Positions 1 to 10,485 of a stretch of 28,250 nucleotides of DNA are shown here, in pieces. The DNA lies in assembly GCA_033557685.1 (NCBI GenBank), contig JAWQRN010000575.1, forward strand, positions 1 to 28,250, read 5' to 3'. The notes beneath the pieces are model-generated. The model searched no databases, was not told where the DNA came from, and saw nothing but the letters and a program-made list of their open reading frames with translations. The position numbers and the translations under genes are program-made. Position 1 is the first letter of the stretch. Every line of letters starts with the position of its first letter. This DNA comes from Sperchopsis tessellata (Eukaryota > Arthropoda > Insecta > Coleoptera > Hydrophilidae).

Positions 1-100
1 GGTCGAAGAGGCATCAAAGGTTTATGCACCTTAGGTAGACCATACAAACGTGGGATTCGAGAATCGTGGGGAATGATGTTCTTCTGTACTTCTGAATCAT
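1..100 (-). mobile_element. Penelope-like element RT fragment (cut by window edge)
   Basis: On the reverse strand this reads IPRLYGLPKVHKP followed by LMPLRP, without a stop. This matches the N-terminal reverse-transcriptase block of Penelope-like retroelements, where RLYGLPKxHK followed by PLRPI is a strong family signature. The fragment runs off the left edge. On the upstream side I lose the reading frame near position 100. It lies in what should be the intron upstream of the first visible DDX46 exon and is antisense to that gene. The call rests on the motif alone. Confidence 0.66.
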
Positions 101-937
101 TTTACTATAATTTAGTCACATTCTGACTAAGTCAGGCACTGTTAGGCCTTATTTAAACAAAAGTTGGAGTAAGTCAAATTTGTGTTTTCATGAATTTGTC
201 ATATTAGATAAATCAGTGTTCATGCCGTGAGAGATTGGAAGTGTGCCAAAAGACGTAAATACAAACTTAAGCTGTGTAAAAAACTGTTCCTGCATCAGTA
301 AAAGATTAGATCGTTGGACTGAATGTTTTTGATTATTCATTTGGGCAACGCGCTTAAGTTTTGTGTTAAATAACTTAAGCAATACCATTTAATTGTTATC
401 AAGAATCATTGTACTACGTAGTACTATCTGAAATTTCTTCTTCTTAGATCAACTAGAAGAGCCTACAATTCAAGCAATACAAGTTTGTTCTGGTATAGCA
501 GGTAAAATCGCCTAAAAATTATTTAAATGAAACAAACATAGAGAAATAGGTGATGCTTTACATTACCCAGAATTACCTGAATTTATGAATTTTAACTGCA
601 AAATGTTACTTATAATTTTGTAGTATTATAATTTAACTGTATTTTTATATTTCAATACACATCCTAATAAATCTATACTTGTATTTTAACAATAACAAAT
701 TGAACATTGTGGTACCGTTTAGGTAGTGAAACTCAAACTCTTCTTCATTCTAATATTGGGCATTTGTGTTCTTTTGTGTTTTGTACATAAACGGAGACTT
801 GTACAGAATACTTATTATCTTTGTTGTTCATTGAAATATTTCAATATTTGGTATAGCAGCAATGAAAATACTCTGAATTTTAAACCAAAAAAAATTCTGA
901 AGCCTTGATTGCAGAAATTAATAGTTCATATTTGTAG
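101..937. other. Intronic sequence upstream of the first visible DDX46 exon
   Basis: AT-rich sequence with no exon I can support. The short open frames here lack the RS-rich composition and the DPLDAYM-type block expected just before the first visible exon. The stretch ends in the acceptor tttgtag at 931-937. I see no promoter and no RNA gene. Confidence 0.5.
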
Positions 938-1315
938 GTGTCCAGGAAGAAGTAAGACACATAAACAAATTGGATCACAGAAAAACTGGAAAAGATATTT
1001 CCAGTAACAAAAAAACTTCATTGGTTATTCTTACTGGTATTGCAAAATCAAAAGTAAGTAAAAATAAAGGAGAACTAATTGAGCAGAATCAAGATGGCTT
1101 AGAATATTCTTCAGAAGAAGAGCAAGAAGACTTGAAAGATACTGCTGCAAGCCTTGCGAATAAGCAGAAAAAGGAGCTTGCAAAAATTGACCACACTGAA
1201 ATTAGATATGCAGCGTTTAGAAAAAACTTTTATGTTGAAGTTCCTGAGATCGCAAGAATGACTAACGAGGAGGTTGATGCATATAAAGAAGAATTGGAAG
1301 GCATTCGAGTAAAAG
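938..1315 (+). CDS. DDX46: DDX46/Prp5 pre-mRNA splicing DEAD-box helicase, first visible exon
   Basis: The gene encodes the U2 snRNP-associated RNA helicase DDX46 (yeast Prp5). By family knowledge this nuclear protein remodels U2 snRNP and proofreads branch-site pairing during prespliceosome assembly, contacting SF3B1. This exon begins after the acceptor tag (935-937) with VQEEVRHINK. It carries the acidic EYSSEEEQEDL stretch and the conserved block FRKNFYVEVPEIARMTNEEV, the usual lead-in to the helicase core in DDX46. It ends at the donor AAAAG|gtatat. No start codon belongs to this exon: the N-terminal roughly 200-250 residues of the usual protein of about 1000, with the RS-rich region, lie outside the window. 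The acceptor could instead be the AG at 944-945. Confidence 0.9.
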
Positions 1316-1381
1316 GTATATCGAGTATCATTTTAAAATTATTAGTGGTATTTTTAATGTTTTTGTTTTTTTTTTTTTCAG
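1316..1381 (+). other. DDX46: DDX46 66-nt stop-free phase-preserving intron
   Basis: The donor gtatat follows AAAAG and the acceptor is a T-run ending in cag at 1379-1381. Removing it joins VKG to KGCPKPIK, the conserved DDX46 sequence. The length is divisible by three and no in-frame stop occurs, so an unspliced read gives 22 extra, very hydrophobic residues (many Leu, Phe and Val). It is close to the minimum length for insect introns. Confidence 0.85.
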
Positions 1382-1917
1382 GGAAAGGATGTCCAAAACC
1401 AATAAAAACGTGGGCCCAATGCGGAGTATCAACAAAGGAAATGAATGTCTTGAGGAAGCTTGGCTTCGAGAAACCTACTCCAATTCAAGCTCAAGCGATA
1501 CCTGCAATTATGTCAGGACGTGACCTAATAGGAATTGCAAAAACAGGTAGTGGAAAAACATTAGCTTTTCTTCTTCCGATGTTCCGACACATTTTGGATC
1601 AGCCTCCATTGGAGGAGACTGATGGACCGATTTCTATAATTATGACACCCACTAGAGAGCTCTGCATGCAAATTGGAAAAGATATAAAGAAATTCACAAA
1701 GAGTTTGAACTTGCATGCAGTCTGTGTATATGGTGGTACTGGAATCTCTGAACAGATCGCTGAATTGAAACGAGGTGCAGAAATGATCGTTTGTACACCA
1801 GGCCGAATGATAGATATGTTAGCTGCAAATAGTGGGAAAGTTACGAATCTTAGAAGAGTGACGTATATTGTATTGGATGAAGCTGACAGAATGTTTGATA
1901 TGGGTTTTGAACCACAG
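1382..1917 (+). CDS. DDX46: DDX46 exon: RecA-like domain 1 (Q motif to DEAD box)
   Basis: This exon carries the first RecA-like domain. In order it shows KGCPKPIKTW; the Q motif GFEKPTPIQ (1462-1488), which senses adenine; motif I AKTGSGKT (1537-1560), the ATP-binding P-loop; motif Ia PTRELC; the GG block VYGGTG; motif Ib TPGRMIDML; and motif II DEAD (1876-1887), which holds Mg2+ and activates water. ISEQIAELKRGAE and MLAANSGKVTNLRR are characteristic of DDX46 rather than of other DEAD-box proteins. It ends FEPQ at the donor gttagt, and that position joins VMRIIDNVRP in the next exon. All catalytic motifs are intact. Open sequence continues past 1917 to 2052 but is intronic. Confidence 0.96.
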
Positions 1918-2632
1918 GTTAGTATACTTTCTTTTCATTGTATGGTAATATTGTATATGTATATTAGATGGGAATGTCTTTGTGATCTCTATCACTCAGA
2001 CCCAGTGGCCCATTGTGCGGCTCTTGTAAGAAGGAATAGATCTGTAGCATAGGCATATTCCACCAGCTTATTTGCTGAGATTTTTTGTATATCTTTTCAT
2101 GCTATATTCTACGTAATCATATAAAATGTGGCTAGCCAATTTTTCCTCCATACCGAATTTCCTACACACCGAAGTGCTTGCACATCATAAGGTGTACAGA
2201 CACTCCGGGGGATTAAAAAGGGATATGGTCTATCATCAGGCCCACTGTTATCCTCAGATGCTACTGACTACAGTTCAGTAGTACGAGTATATTCTACCAG
2301 AATGACTAAGTCATGTACTGTGTTTTGTGCAATACCAACAACAAATCCTCAACCAAGTGACATTCTAGCCCAACTATTCAGAATTTCTTTGCCCAATATT
2401 CTCTGATGTCGGGAGGCCCAGAGGAAATGAAACTGATCTAGGGTTTGCAAAGTATTTCCATACTGAGTAACGAGCCTTGATGTTACTTTCAGACTTTTCA
2501 AAGATCTTAGTGGAACTGTGCAAAATTGCATAAAACTCTATCTGAGACACTGTTACAAATCTCTCCAAAGATTGTAACAAAGTGACACTTGGGGCCCTGC
2601 CATAAATATGGCTATAACTAGCACTTCTGAGA

Positions 2633-2740
2633 GCTACATGGCAGTGTATTAGCAATTTGTAGAGCTACATGTCAGTGTATTAGCACATTTTAGAGCTGTA
2701 TGAAGTTTATACCCAGCACTTTTAAGAGCTACATATCTTG
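2633..2740. repeat. Short direct repeats built on agagctacatg
   Basis: Four nearby blocks begin agagct: agagctacatggcagtgtat, agagctacatgtcagtgtat, agagctgtatgaag and agagctacatatcttg. They are spaced at about 27 to 33 bp. The first two are nearly identical through tgtattagca. This is a small degenerate tandem repeat lying just upstream of, and running into, the dispersed repeat at 2716-2820. Confidence 0.6.
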
Positions 2741-2820
2741 ATAATGTCCCTTTCAATGGTGGATGAAACATCTGCAAAAAGAAAAGTCTTCACTTGGTTA
2801 TCTTCCGGAAAACTGAAGAT
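2716..2820. repeat. Dispersed repeat, copy A (pairs with 12678-12780)
   Basis: This stretch of about 105 bp shares ordered blocks with 12678-12780: acttttaagagctacat, cttgataatgtccc, ggatgaaaca, gcaaaaagaaaag, atcttccggaaaact and gaagat. By eye the two are about 80 percent identical, and the match stops at the same base, gaagat. The other copy lies beside a Penelope-like RT remnant, so both may come from the non-coding part of such an element; that link is an inference. Confidence 0.6.
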
Positions 2821-4174
2821 AGATCAGGAAAGTATTTGGTTTTGCAAACAAAATAAAAAGAAAGACATGATGAACAACGAAATACAAAAAGAATTTTACA
2901 AACATGAAAGATATCTCGAAGAATAGTTGGAAAAGACGAGATAGAGCACAGATATGAACAGGAAATCTATACTAATAAATAAAATACAAACATTCGACTT
3001 AATAGTCTGCCTTTTTTTATGTTTTATACATATCATTTACTACTATTATTACTTGAGTGTTTTTGTGTCAGAGTACTAAATACATCATATAAAAAATTCT
3101 GTATGTTAATATTATTGTGCTTCTGCATTGTCAGGTTGCAAAATGCAATCAAAGTTTCATTCGTCATCAGTGACGCTGAGTTCTACTTATGCACTCCGAA
3201 CATGTACTGTACCATAAGCGTTGTTTCATATATATTCTTACAGTCTTGCATCAATATTTAAGTTGCATTGGATGAAATTGATACGTTATTTACACAGAGT
3301 ATACAACTATGGTCAGAATTAATTTTTTGTGCTACAGTGCTGTCAGGCTGTGTGAAATAACCCGACTTAAAGATGCCAGTCAGAGATAACCGTATGTTTG
3401 TTTAAATTTATGTACATTGCAGTACGAAATTTATAATAATTAGAAACAACAACTTATGATGCAGAAAAAGATGCTGGAAGAGTGTCTGTATTTGTTTGCC
3501 AGTGATGTTTGTTGATGGTTTTGAATGCTAGTATTAAATATGTGTACTGTTAGTGTCTTAAATATCATCATATAATAATGGAAAATAATGTGTCTGAACA
3601 AATCTAAAGCTAAGAGTGTAGTTTTGGAAACAAAAAACAGAAATTAAAGATTAAAAGGGTTAATATGCCGTATAATATCAAAGTTAATATTTCAGTTGTA
3701 TTAAGACTCATTAGTCAGGGATATCATTGCTAAAACTTAATTGTTGAAATAGATAGGGTCAATTAATGCAGCAAGTTCTTTAGTATAAAGACCACAAGTA
3801 TAGTCATCTATTTTGGGAATGAGGTTTTGACAGTGGCAGTTGCCCCAGAAATAATATTTATTTTACATATTTATTTCTGCACTTTATGGCCATTCGATGA
3901 AATTTTAGTTTTGTGTACATACTACTTAAATCAATAGAGAAAACCTAAGCTACAGTTTACTGGGTGATGATACAAGATGCTAAGAAACATATTGCATCAC
4001 ATATTTAGTCTTTTGTTTTCTCAATATGTTATGCCTCTTACTTTAGGGTTGCACCTCACTTCCTTAGGATTATAAAAACAGCTTTTAAGCCATAAGATTA
4101 GACAGAGTATATGTATTTTATTATCTACTTTATTTTCCTACTACCATTCTAGTTAAGAAATTTTATATTTTTAG

Positions 4175-4838
4175 GTTATGAGAATAATTGACAATGTTCG
4201 ACCTGACAGGCAGACTGTTATGTTCAGTGCGACATTCCCAAGACAAATGGAAGCTTTAGCCAGGCGTATTTTACACAAGCCAATAGAAGTCCAAGTAGGT
4301 GGTCGATCAGTGGTTTGCAAGGAAGTCGAACAGCATGTCGTGATCCTGGAAGAAGACCAGAAATTCCTGAAACTGCTGGAACTCTTAGGCCTGTACCAAG
4401 AACATGGAAGCATCATCGTTTTCGTCGACAAACAAGAAAATGCTGATATACTACTCAAAGAACTAATGAAGGCTGCCTACAACTGCATGAGTCTGCATGG
4501 AGGTATCGATCAGTTTGACAGAGATTCTACAATTATTGACTTTAAGAATGGGAAGGTTAAATTGCTAATTGCTACCTCTGTTGCTGCTAGGGGATTGGAT
4601 GTCAAGCAGTTAATATTAGTCGTGAACTATGACTGTCCAAACCACTATGAAGATTATGTTCATCGATGTGGACGCACTGGTAGAGCTGGTAACAAAGGAT
4701 TTGCTTACACCTTCGTCACACCTGAACAGGAGCGGTATGCTGGGGATATTATACGGGCCTTTGAACAAGCTGTGGTTCCCGTTCCAGACAGTTTGAGACA
4801 ACTGTGGGATACGTACAAAACAAAGCAAGAGTCTGAAG
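4175..4838 (+). CDS. DDX46: DDX46 exon: RecA-like domain 2
   Basis: After the acceptor ttttag the exon starts VMRIIDNVRPDRQTVMF and holds motif III SAT (4226-4234), then the second RecA-like domain. Visible blocks are EALARRIL.KPIEVQVGGRS, motif IV IIVFVDKQ, LHGGIDQFDRD, motif V ARGLDVK (about 4588-4608) and motif VI HRCGRTGRAG (4661-4690) with its arginine finger. Cys replaces the more usual Ala in the third position of motif VI, which is tolerated in the family. The exon closes with RYAGDIIRAFE and KQESEG, then the donor gtaatt. The open frame runs on to 4912, but the tail after 4838 is intron. Confidence 0.96.
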
Positions 4839-5264
4839 GTAATTTATTTAGAATCACTATTATTATTAAAATGTTTGTAATATTAGCATTATATCTATAC
4901 ATTCACTTGTAATTTCTATGCTGTGATATTGTTGAAATACTTACATTAATCAACCAATCTATTATTATGCATTTGTTTTATTATCAGTATAAAAGACAGA
5001 ATAGCATTGATGAATATTAGTTGGTAGATGGTTCCCAAACACTAGGAAACGGAAAGGCTTCAACATGAATCCTTGCGAGACACTTTTAGTTAACTTCCTC
5101 ATACAACTTTTTTCTGTCAAACACCTTTCCAACAAAACAAGGCATTAGTGTTCCTACAATGTTCGAAACAGTGGGATACATACTCTACCAATTACATTAT
5201 AGCATTCAATAGTGATAGCATACAGGGAATTTAGTTTTTTGATTTAATAAATGTATGATGCACA

Positions 5265-5480
5265 CAATAATGGCACTATAGACCAATATCACTTAGCAAT
5301 GTACCAAAGCTTCTTGAAAAGTGATAATCAATTTGGTTTAAGGAAACTAGTTTAACTAGTGAAGGTAAAAAGTACTGTATTGAAATATATCAACAAAAAA
5401 GAGTTTTGAAATATATTAACAAAAAGAGAAAAAGTATTGCAGTGTTTGTAAATCTAATCTTATCTTATTAAAAATCGCAT
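5265..5480 (+). mobile_element. LINE reverse-transcriptase scrap
   Basis: A short stretch reads RPISLSNVPKLLEK at about 5281-5322, the RT block 1 of Jockey/CR1-type LINEs (usually YRPISLLSNxxKxxEK). After a deletion it reads DNQFGLRK, the counterpart of the QFGFR block. Downstream, in another frame, INKKRKSIAVFVNL resembles motif A, whose usual Asp here reads Asn. Several frameshifts separate these pieces, and no other part of the element is visible. It is sense to DDX46 and inside its intron. Confidence 0.5.
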
Positions 5481-5645
5481 ATACAATCAGAAAACAGAAA
5501 ATATAAAGGGTGTTCCAGTTAAAAAAACAAAAATTAATATTATTTCGAATATAACTGGTAGTACAATAAATTTGACTAATAGCAAAAACTATCAAAAAGT
5601 CACCTTTAATATGTATATTTACTATTGTAAGTTTCAAATTAATAC

Positions 5646-5890
5646 CCAAGCGCCTTGGTAGACGTATGGCTAGAGCGTTGGGTCTTTGACTATGCGACTC
5701 CGAGGTGGCTTGAGTTCGATTCCCAGTCCTGCAGAGAGTTTTTTGCAGGGACTTGGAACTAAATCGAAAAATATATATATAAAAGTTTATAAAAATAATT
5801 TAAAAGAAATCTATAAAAATTTCACCAAAGCGACAAGGGACCGATACTGAACGTCACTAAAAAAAAATAAAATAATAACAAACAAATAAA
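5646..5890 (+). mobile_element. tRNA-derived SINE or tRNA pseudogene with RNA polymerase III A and B boxes
   Basis: The sequence TGGCTAGAGCG at 5667-5677 resembles a tRNA A box and AGTTCGATTCC at 5713-5723 is close to the B-box consensus GGTTCGANNCC. Their spacing of about 46 bp is normal for a tRNA-like internal promoter. Downstream lies a body of about 150 bp that is not tRNA-like, ending in an A-rich tail (aaaaaaaataaaataataac), as in SINEs. It does not fold convincingly as a full cloverleaf to my eye, so it is not called a tRNA gene. No target-site duplication was recognised. Confidence 0.62.
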
Positions 5891-6148
5891 TTTATTAAAG
5901 AGGAATGTACATATCATCTGGTATATTTAAGACTTTTTGTTGTTTTATTGTAATATTAAAATTATTGGATATAATGATTTTTATGATTACAGCTTTCTAT
6001 AAAAATAAAGTTGCTCCACTGATAAATTTATAAAAGTATTATACCTCTTCCGAAAGAGAAAGCTCCCAAAGTAAACTTAAGAATTGGTTATCCTGGTTGT
6101 AAATTTCAAGTTTGTAAAATTCTCACATGCAGTTTTATTTATGTTTAG

Positions 6149-6361
6149 GTAAGAAAGTTCACACTGGTGGTGGATTTAGTGGAAAAGGTTTCAAATTTGA
6201 TGAGAGTGAAGCCGTGGCCGTAAATGAAAGGAAAAAGTTCCAAAAGGCAGCATTAGGTCTTCAGGACTCTGATGATGAAGACTTGGAGCATGATATAGAT
6301 CAGCAAATCGAAAGCATGTTTGCAACTAAGCGAACTGTTAAGGAAATCAAAGCACCTCTTG
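6149..6361 (+). CDS. DDX46: DDX46 exon: post-helicase region with acidic segment
   Basis: The exon follows the acceptor tgtttag and completes the Gly codon split from the previous exon. It reads GKKVHTGGGFSGKGFKFDES, then NERKKFQKAALGLQDSDDED, DIDQQIESMF and a basic stretch. These blocks lie just after the helicase core in animal DDX46 and are highly diagnostic. The acidic LQDSDDED segment is typical. It ends at the strong donor G|gtaagt. The open frame continues to 6411 into intron. Confidence 0.95.
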
Positions 6362-7503
6362 GTAAGTCTAATATGTTTGAGTTTGTAGCACATCTGTTCT
6401 ATTTTGACTAACTACTTTGTATGAGTGATCATTCTTAATTTTTAATACTAGTGCATTCTTTTATTTTACCTGTATCTCTTTCCCATATTGATGTGAAATT
6501 ATTGGTTTATACATGGTGTTTCCTATTGCCCCTAATTTTTCCAAAATCTCTCAATCTTTTCTTATCTGCAGCCAGTTAGTTATTACTAATCTCATTTATC
6601 TCTTTTGATTTGAACTTCAAACATTTTTTTTAACACTTGGGAATTTTTTATTTATTATTCTTGTCTTTGTTTTTTTTTCCAGTAATTTCATCTTCATGCT
6701 TTGTATCCTCCTTTCTAGCCTTGTTCATAAAACCGAAGATACAACTTATATACGTGGTTCCGTTGTGTATACCTTTTTCCAAGAAATGTATTTTTTAACG
6801 CATTAAATAGTCTACTAAATATTTTAAGTTTCAATCCCCTTTTCTTCAAGTTTTTGAGCGCACTATATAGTGAATAGCAACTCTGCATATCTAACTCTCC
6901 TGTCCATCAGTCTAATTTTGTGTTTGCATCTTCCATCAACAGTTTGAAGATTAAGGGGCTAAAAAAAACATGTCTGCTTCAGTCTTACAGCAATTTCAAA
7001 TACACTCAGTGGCATACTCCTAATTTTCCTATAGTTTGATATTTTTTCATACAAAAATTTTATTACCTATTCTGTACTACTTCTCTTGTTCCTTGTGTTG
7101 CCATTTTTACATATTTACTGTTTCAATTTTCATTATTAAATCAATAAAATAGAGATGCTAGAGGAGTTAAAGTTGTTTCAGATGTCGCACGAATCTTGTT
7201 CTTCTATTCTCACTTTTGTCAGCATGCATGTGATTTTGTTTTTGAACTCTAGTAATAGTACTAAAATATATGTATAGAAAGATGTAAAGAGTACTTTTTT
7301 TTGTTTTATTACATAATTATATTAGGGTGTTTAAACAGTAGACAATCAAGTTGTAAGCCACTCTAGTAGCCAGTTCAATTTTACAATTTATTTTGACGGT
7401 TTCAGTATAGTTTTTTTCTTATTTAAATGTATGGTTTACGATGGATGAAAAGTTATGATTAACTATAATTTACTTTTCGGTTCAATTTTTTGTTTTGTTT
7501 TAG
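6362..7503 (+). other. DDX46: DDX46 intron of 1142 bp
   Basis: Donor gtaagt, acceptor tttgttttag. The sequence is AT-rich with long T-runs. I looked on both strands for transposon motifs around 6880-7030 and recognised none. Nothing else is supported. Confidence 0.85.
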
Positions 7504-7856
7504 GTGTCATCAATCCAGCGAATGCTGGAGGACAGAATACAGCAGTCGATAAACTAGAGTTAGCAAAACGTTTGGCAAGCAAGATAAACCTAACGAAGAA
7601 TATCAGTATTGACACTAAGTTTGCAACACAACAGGCTGCTGAGTCCATCCTCAAGGGTAGCGGTAGTCAACCTCTTATAACGGCAAAGACAGTTGCTGAG
7701 CAACTGGCTGCCAAATTGAATACAAAGTTGAACTACCAACCTAAAGATGAAGATGATAGGAACGATGAAGATTCTGAGCAGACGTTTAGAAAATATGAAG
7801 AAGAACTGGAGATTAATGACTTCCCACAACAGGCACGATGGAGAATTACTTCAAAG
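7504..7856 (+). CDS. DDX46: DDX46 exon: C-terminal region
   Basis: After the acceptor the exon reads NPANAGGQNTAVDKLELAKR, then LASKINLTKN, ITAKTVAEQLAAKLNTKLNY, an acidic stretch (DEDDRNDEDSEQ) and FRKYEEELEINDFPQQARWR. The last block is one of the best conserved in the DDX46 C-terminus. It ends ITSK at the donor gtaata and continues in phase into EALAQISEYS of the last exon, about 7 kb away. The open frame to 7910 is intron read-through. Confidence 0.95.
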
Positions 7857-8279
7857 GTAATACATTTTAATAATTCCGTGTTTAAAATAATAATATATAT
7901 TTATGTTTAGTAAGTAATTACCTAAGCAGAAGAGCAGATAGTATTTTAATGCACTTTTTAGAAATTTTGAATAAAAATTTTGTAATTAATTCTAATGCTT
8001 CTAAGCCCTGTATAAAGTGATCAAATTACCTGGACTTAGATATTATGAAATGCAGGAGCAATTTGTTGTGTGTTTGATGGACATATAAGAAAGTCCAGTG
8101 GCATTGAGGAAGTCAAGTATTCACAGAAATGTCAGATGCAGTTGTTTCACTGTACTTACACTGCTTTAATGATAAAATATGCAATATTGCGGTGAAAGTT
8201 CTCTATTGAGAGAATTTCTGAATAGAGCCTGTACCTTCAGAAGTACATGATTCATACCACTATACCTACATCGGAAGTG

Positions 8280-9235
8280 TTTCATTTAACTGAAAAAGAG
8301 CGAATTGAAATATTGATGATTTTGGTGATTGTGTTAGAACTCATGAAGAAGTTTGTGACTTATTTAATGGGTTACACCCAAAACAAAGTCCAGTAGCGCA
8401 CTCGGTTGTTTTTTAAACCATTTAAACACTACAATTTCAATGGGACAGTGAATAATTTGCCAACAAGTGAAAGACCGAAGACCGCAACTATTGCAATTGT
8501 TAGTCAAAATATTGCTACAGAATAAAAAGAGTCGCCTTAAACTTCTACCATATCTCTTACATTAAATCATGGTATAAGTCTATTGGTTCTGTAGCCAAAA
8601 TATTGAAACGCAAAAAGTACCATTCTTACAAAGTCCAACTGATCCCAGAACTGTCAGAAGATAATTACCATTAATTGTTGGAATTTTGCGAAAGAATGAT
8701 GGAAATCTGTAGCAGACGAAATATTTTCTTTCGAGGCAACTTTTTGTTTACATGGAGCTGTAAATCGCAATAATTTATGATATTGACACTTGTTGCATGA
8801 AACGTATACTCAATGCCCAAAAAAGTTGAATGTGTGTACTGAAATGTAAGGAATAGTCTTTTGGTACTTTTTTATTGACCGGAGCGAAGTATTTAGAACT
8901 TTTAAACGATCATATTATTCCTGCTTCAAGAAAATGGACAGCTCCCTCATTATCTTTGGTGTCAGCAAAATGGAGCATCTCCACAATATGATAGAGGAGT
9001 TAAGGATTTTTTGAATGTAACATTTCCAAATCGATAGATTGGACGTAGAGAGTTTATTGAATGACCTGCTTGTTCCCCATTAATCGTATAGATTTTTTTT
9101 ATAGGGATACTTAAGATCAATTGTTTATGTGAGTCCAAAGTCCAAACAACTTGTAAGAACTGAGGCAAAGGGTAATAGATTAATGTGATATAATTGCATT
9201 CAGTCAAGAACTAAATAGCTAGCATTTTGAAGATT
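8280..9235 (+). mobile_element. Degenerate DUF4817/DDE_3 (Tc1-mariner superfamily) transposase
   Basis: Translated in shifting frames, this reads LTEKERIEILMIL, then GDCVRTHEEVCDLFNGLHP (the DUF4817 helix-turn-helix), NGTVNNLP-type and PKTATIAIVSQNIAT, and a DDE-domain series: EATFCLHGAVNR, YTQCPKKLNV, QQNGASPQYDRGVKDFLNVT, then FPNR.IGRREFIE and IIAFSQELNS. The order matches the widespread insect single-ORF transposase of this type, normally about 330-350 residues. At least four frameshifts or stops break it, and the expected Asp before EATF reads Phe. The ends may lie near 8040 and 9440 (aggggGttttatttaaaat), but I could not pair inverted repeats. It is sense to DDX46. Confidence 0.72.
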
Positions 9236-9647
9236 TAAAATAAAGAATAGTTCTTTTGTTTTTTAACGTTTTGAAATCAAAACAATAAATGTATTTTTAT
9301 AAATTAATGTAGTTGACAGAGGCCAATGTATTAAGTGGTTTATCTTTTCGGCAATTAGAGATAAAGGTACCAAACCTGATTATGATGGATGCAGAAAAAA
9401 TAGGTTTATTGAAGTATGTACAAATATACAGGGGGTTTTATTTAAAATAAAAAAGTTGGTGACATCTCCGGTTAAACCGGAAATTTAATGGAAACAAAAA
9501 TATGCCCATCGTATGCCTTTACGTCTTTACCCTTATGAAAAAATAATATAAGAAATTGTCCAAGGAAACACCAGTATGTTTTCTTTACTCTCATGTACAA
9601 TTTTTTTTTAAATTATTATTCCTCATGTGGATCTATACTTTATCCCA

Positions 9648-9653
<6 letters not shown>

Positions 9654-9707
<54 letters not shown>
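9654..9707. repeat. (TA)n microsatellite
   Basis: An uninterrupted TA dinucleotide run of about 27 repeats inside the last DDX46 intron. Confidence 0.97.
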
Positions 9708-9713
<6 letters not shown>

Positions 9714-9839
9714 TCAGATTTATTAGATTAATATTACTTTTTCTACTAGCTTCTGTTTTTTTTGCAGTTCTTTGTTGCTAGTATCTCAAGCTTAATTTAT
9801 ACCCGTTTTTCATCTAAGACCTTTTTACAAATACTTCTA

Positions 9840-10485
9840 TCTATTTTAATGTCTGAAAAACAGTGGAATTGAATGTGAAATTTGAGTAAAAGGTAGAACT
9901 TGAACCAATGAACAAGTTTTTATACCTAAGGAACATGTTTACAAGAGACGAAAGAATTGGGTTGGAGGTTAAGAAATGGGTAAATACAGGTTGAAAAGTA
10001 GCGGGGGCTATTCGTATAAGTACAAAGAATGAAGGACACAAAAGAGGCTAAAATGGCTATCTGTAATAATGTTGTGGTTTATACACTTATATATGGTAGT
10101 GAGACATGGTTACAACAGGAAACACAGAAGATGAAGATAAATGCAGTGGATATGGACTATTTTAGAAGTGTATGCATCAAGAGACGGAACGATAAATGCA
10201 TGGGGGTTGAATGATTGTGCTGTGAGGAATAATGTGATGGGAATCGCATGGGAAACAGTGAATTTACCTAGTTTGGACATTAAAAAAGAATAAGTGAGCA
10301 AAGATTTACATAACAGATATATGTAGATGCGGTGGAGGGTGGAAGAGATGTAGGTGAACCTAGGAAAACATGGTTATATGGTGGTTGTGTGATTATGAAA
10401 GGTAAACAAGTAAGAAGCAGAAGAATGGAGTTCGTAGATGCTAAAGAAATTGGCAAGTATAAGAATTGAGAACGCAAGTTGTGCC
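9840..10485 (+). mobile_element. LINE 3' end remnant
   Basis: Reading across frames gives LEPMNKFLYLRNMFTRDERI (the KYLGSMFT block after the RT), ICNNVVVYTLIYGSETWLQQ (the usual xVLYGSETW block), KINAVDMDYFRSVCI, and near the end GEPRKTWLYG, matching GRPR.xWLD. These four blocks in this order mark the C-terminus of a common insect LINE polyprotein downstream of the polymerase domain. Stops and frameshifts occur between them. Only the 3' part was kept, as expected from incomplete reverse transcription. No A-rich tail is obvious. Confidence 0.66.

Larger units (their letters stand above)
1918..4174 (+). other. DDX46: DDX46 intron of 2257 bp
   Basis: Donor gttagt, acceptor atttttag. It contains a direct-repeat cluster at 2633-2740 and a segment at 2716-2820 that recurs in the last intron; both are listed separately. 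The stretch 1940-2300 is less AT-rich than its surroundings and looks like an old repeat that I cannot name. From about 2930 to 4170 I see only AT-rich, featureless intron. The open frames at 2349-2655 (-), 2738-2926 (+) and 3019-3261 (+) match nothing I recognise. Confidence 0.85.
4839..6148 (+). other. DDX46: DDX46 intron of 1310 bp
   Basis: Donor gtaatt, acceptor tgtttag. It contains a LINE RT scrap (5265-5480) and a tRNA-derived SINE-like unit (5646-5890), listed separately. At 5508 agggtgttccagttaaaa resembles the ends of some insect DNA transposons, but no partner end was found. The rest is AT-rich and unremarkable. Confidence 0.85.

Noticed and set aside
726..908. Open frame of 60 codons before the first DDX46 exon
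   Set aside because: It starts with GTG, has a hydrophobic start by chance, matches nothing expected of DDX46 and lies in the upstream intron.
2349..2655. Two overlapping minus-strand open frames in the second visible intron
   Set aside because: No recognisable motif; the length is compatible with chance, although the sequence may be part of an old repeat.
4171..4458. Minus-strand open frame over the RecA-2 exon
   Set aside because: Shadow of the DDX46 coding exon on the opposite strand; Ser/Cys/Thr-rich composition typical of such shadows.
5642..5735. Functional tRNA gene
   Set aside because: A and B boxes are present, but a convincing acceptor stem and full cloverleaf are not, and an A-rich SINE-like body follows.
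9593..9781. Open frame with a Tyr-Ile repeat
   Set aside because: Translation of the TA microsatellite.
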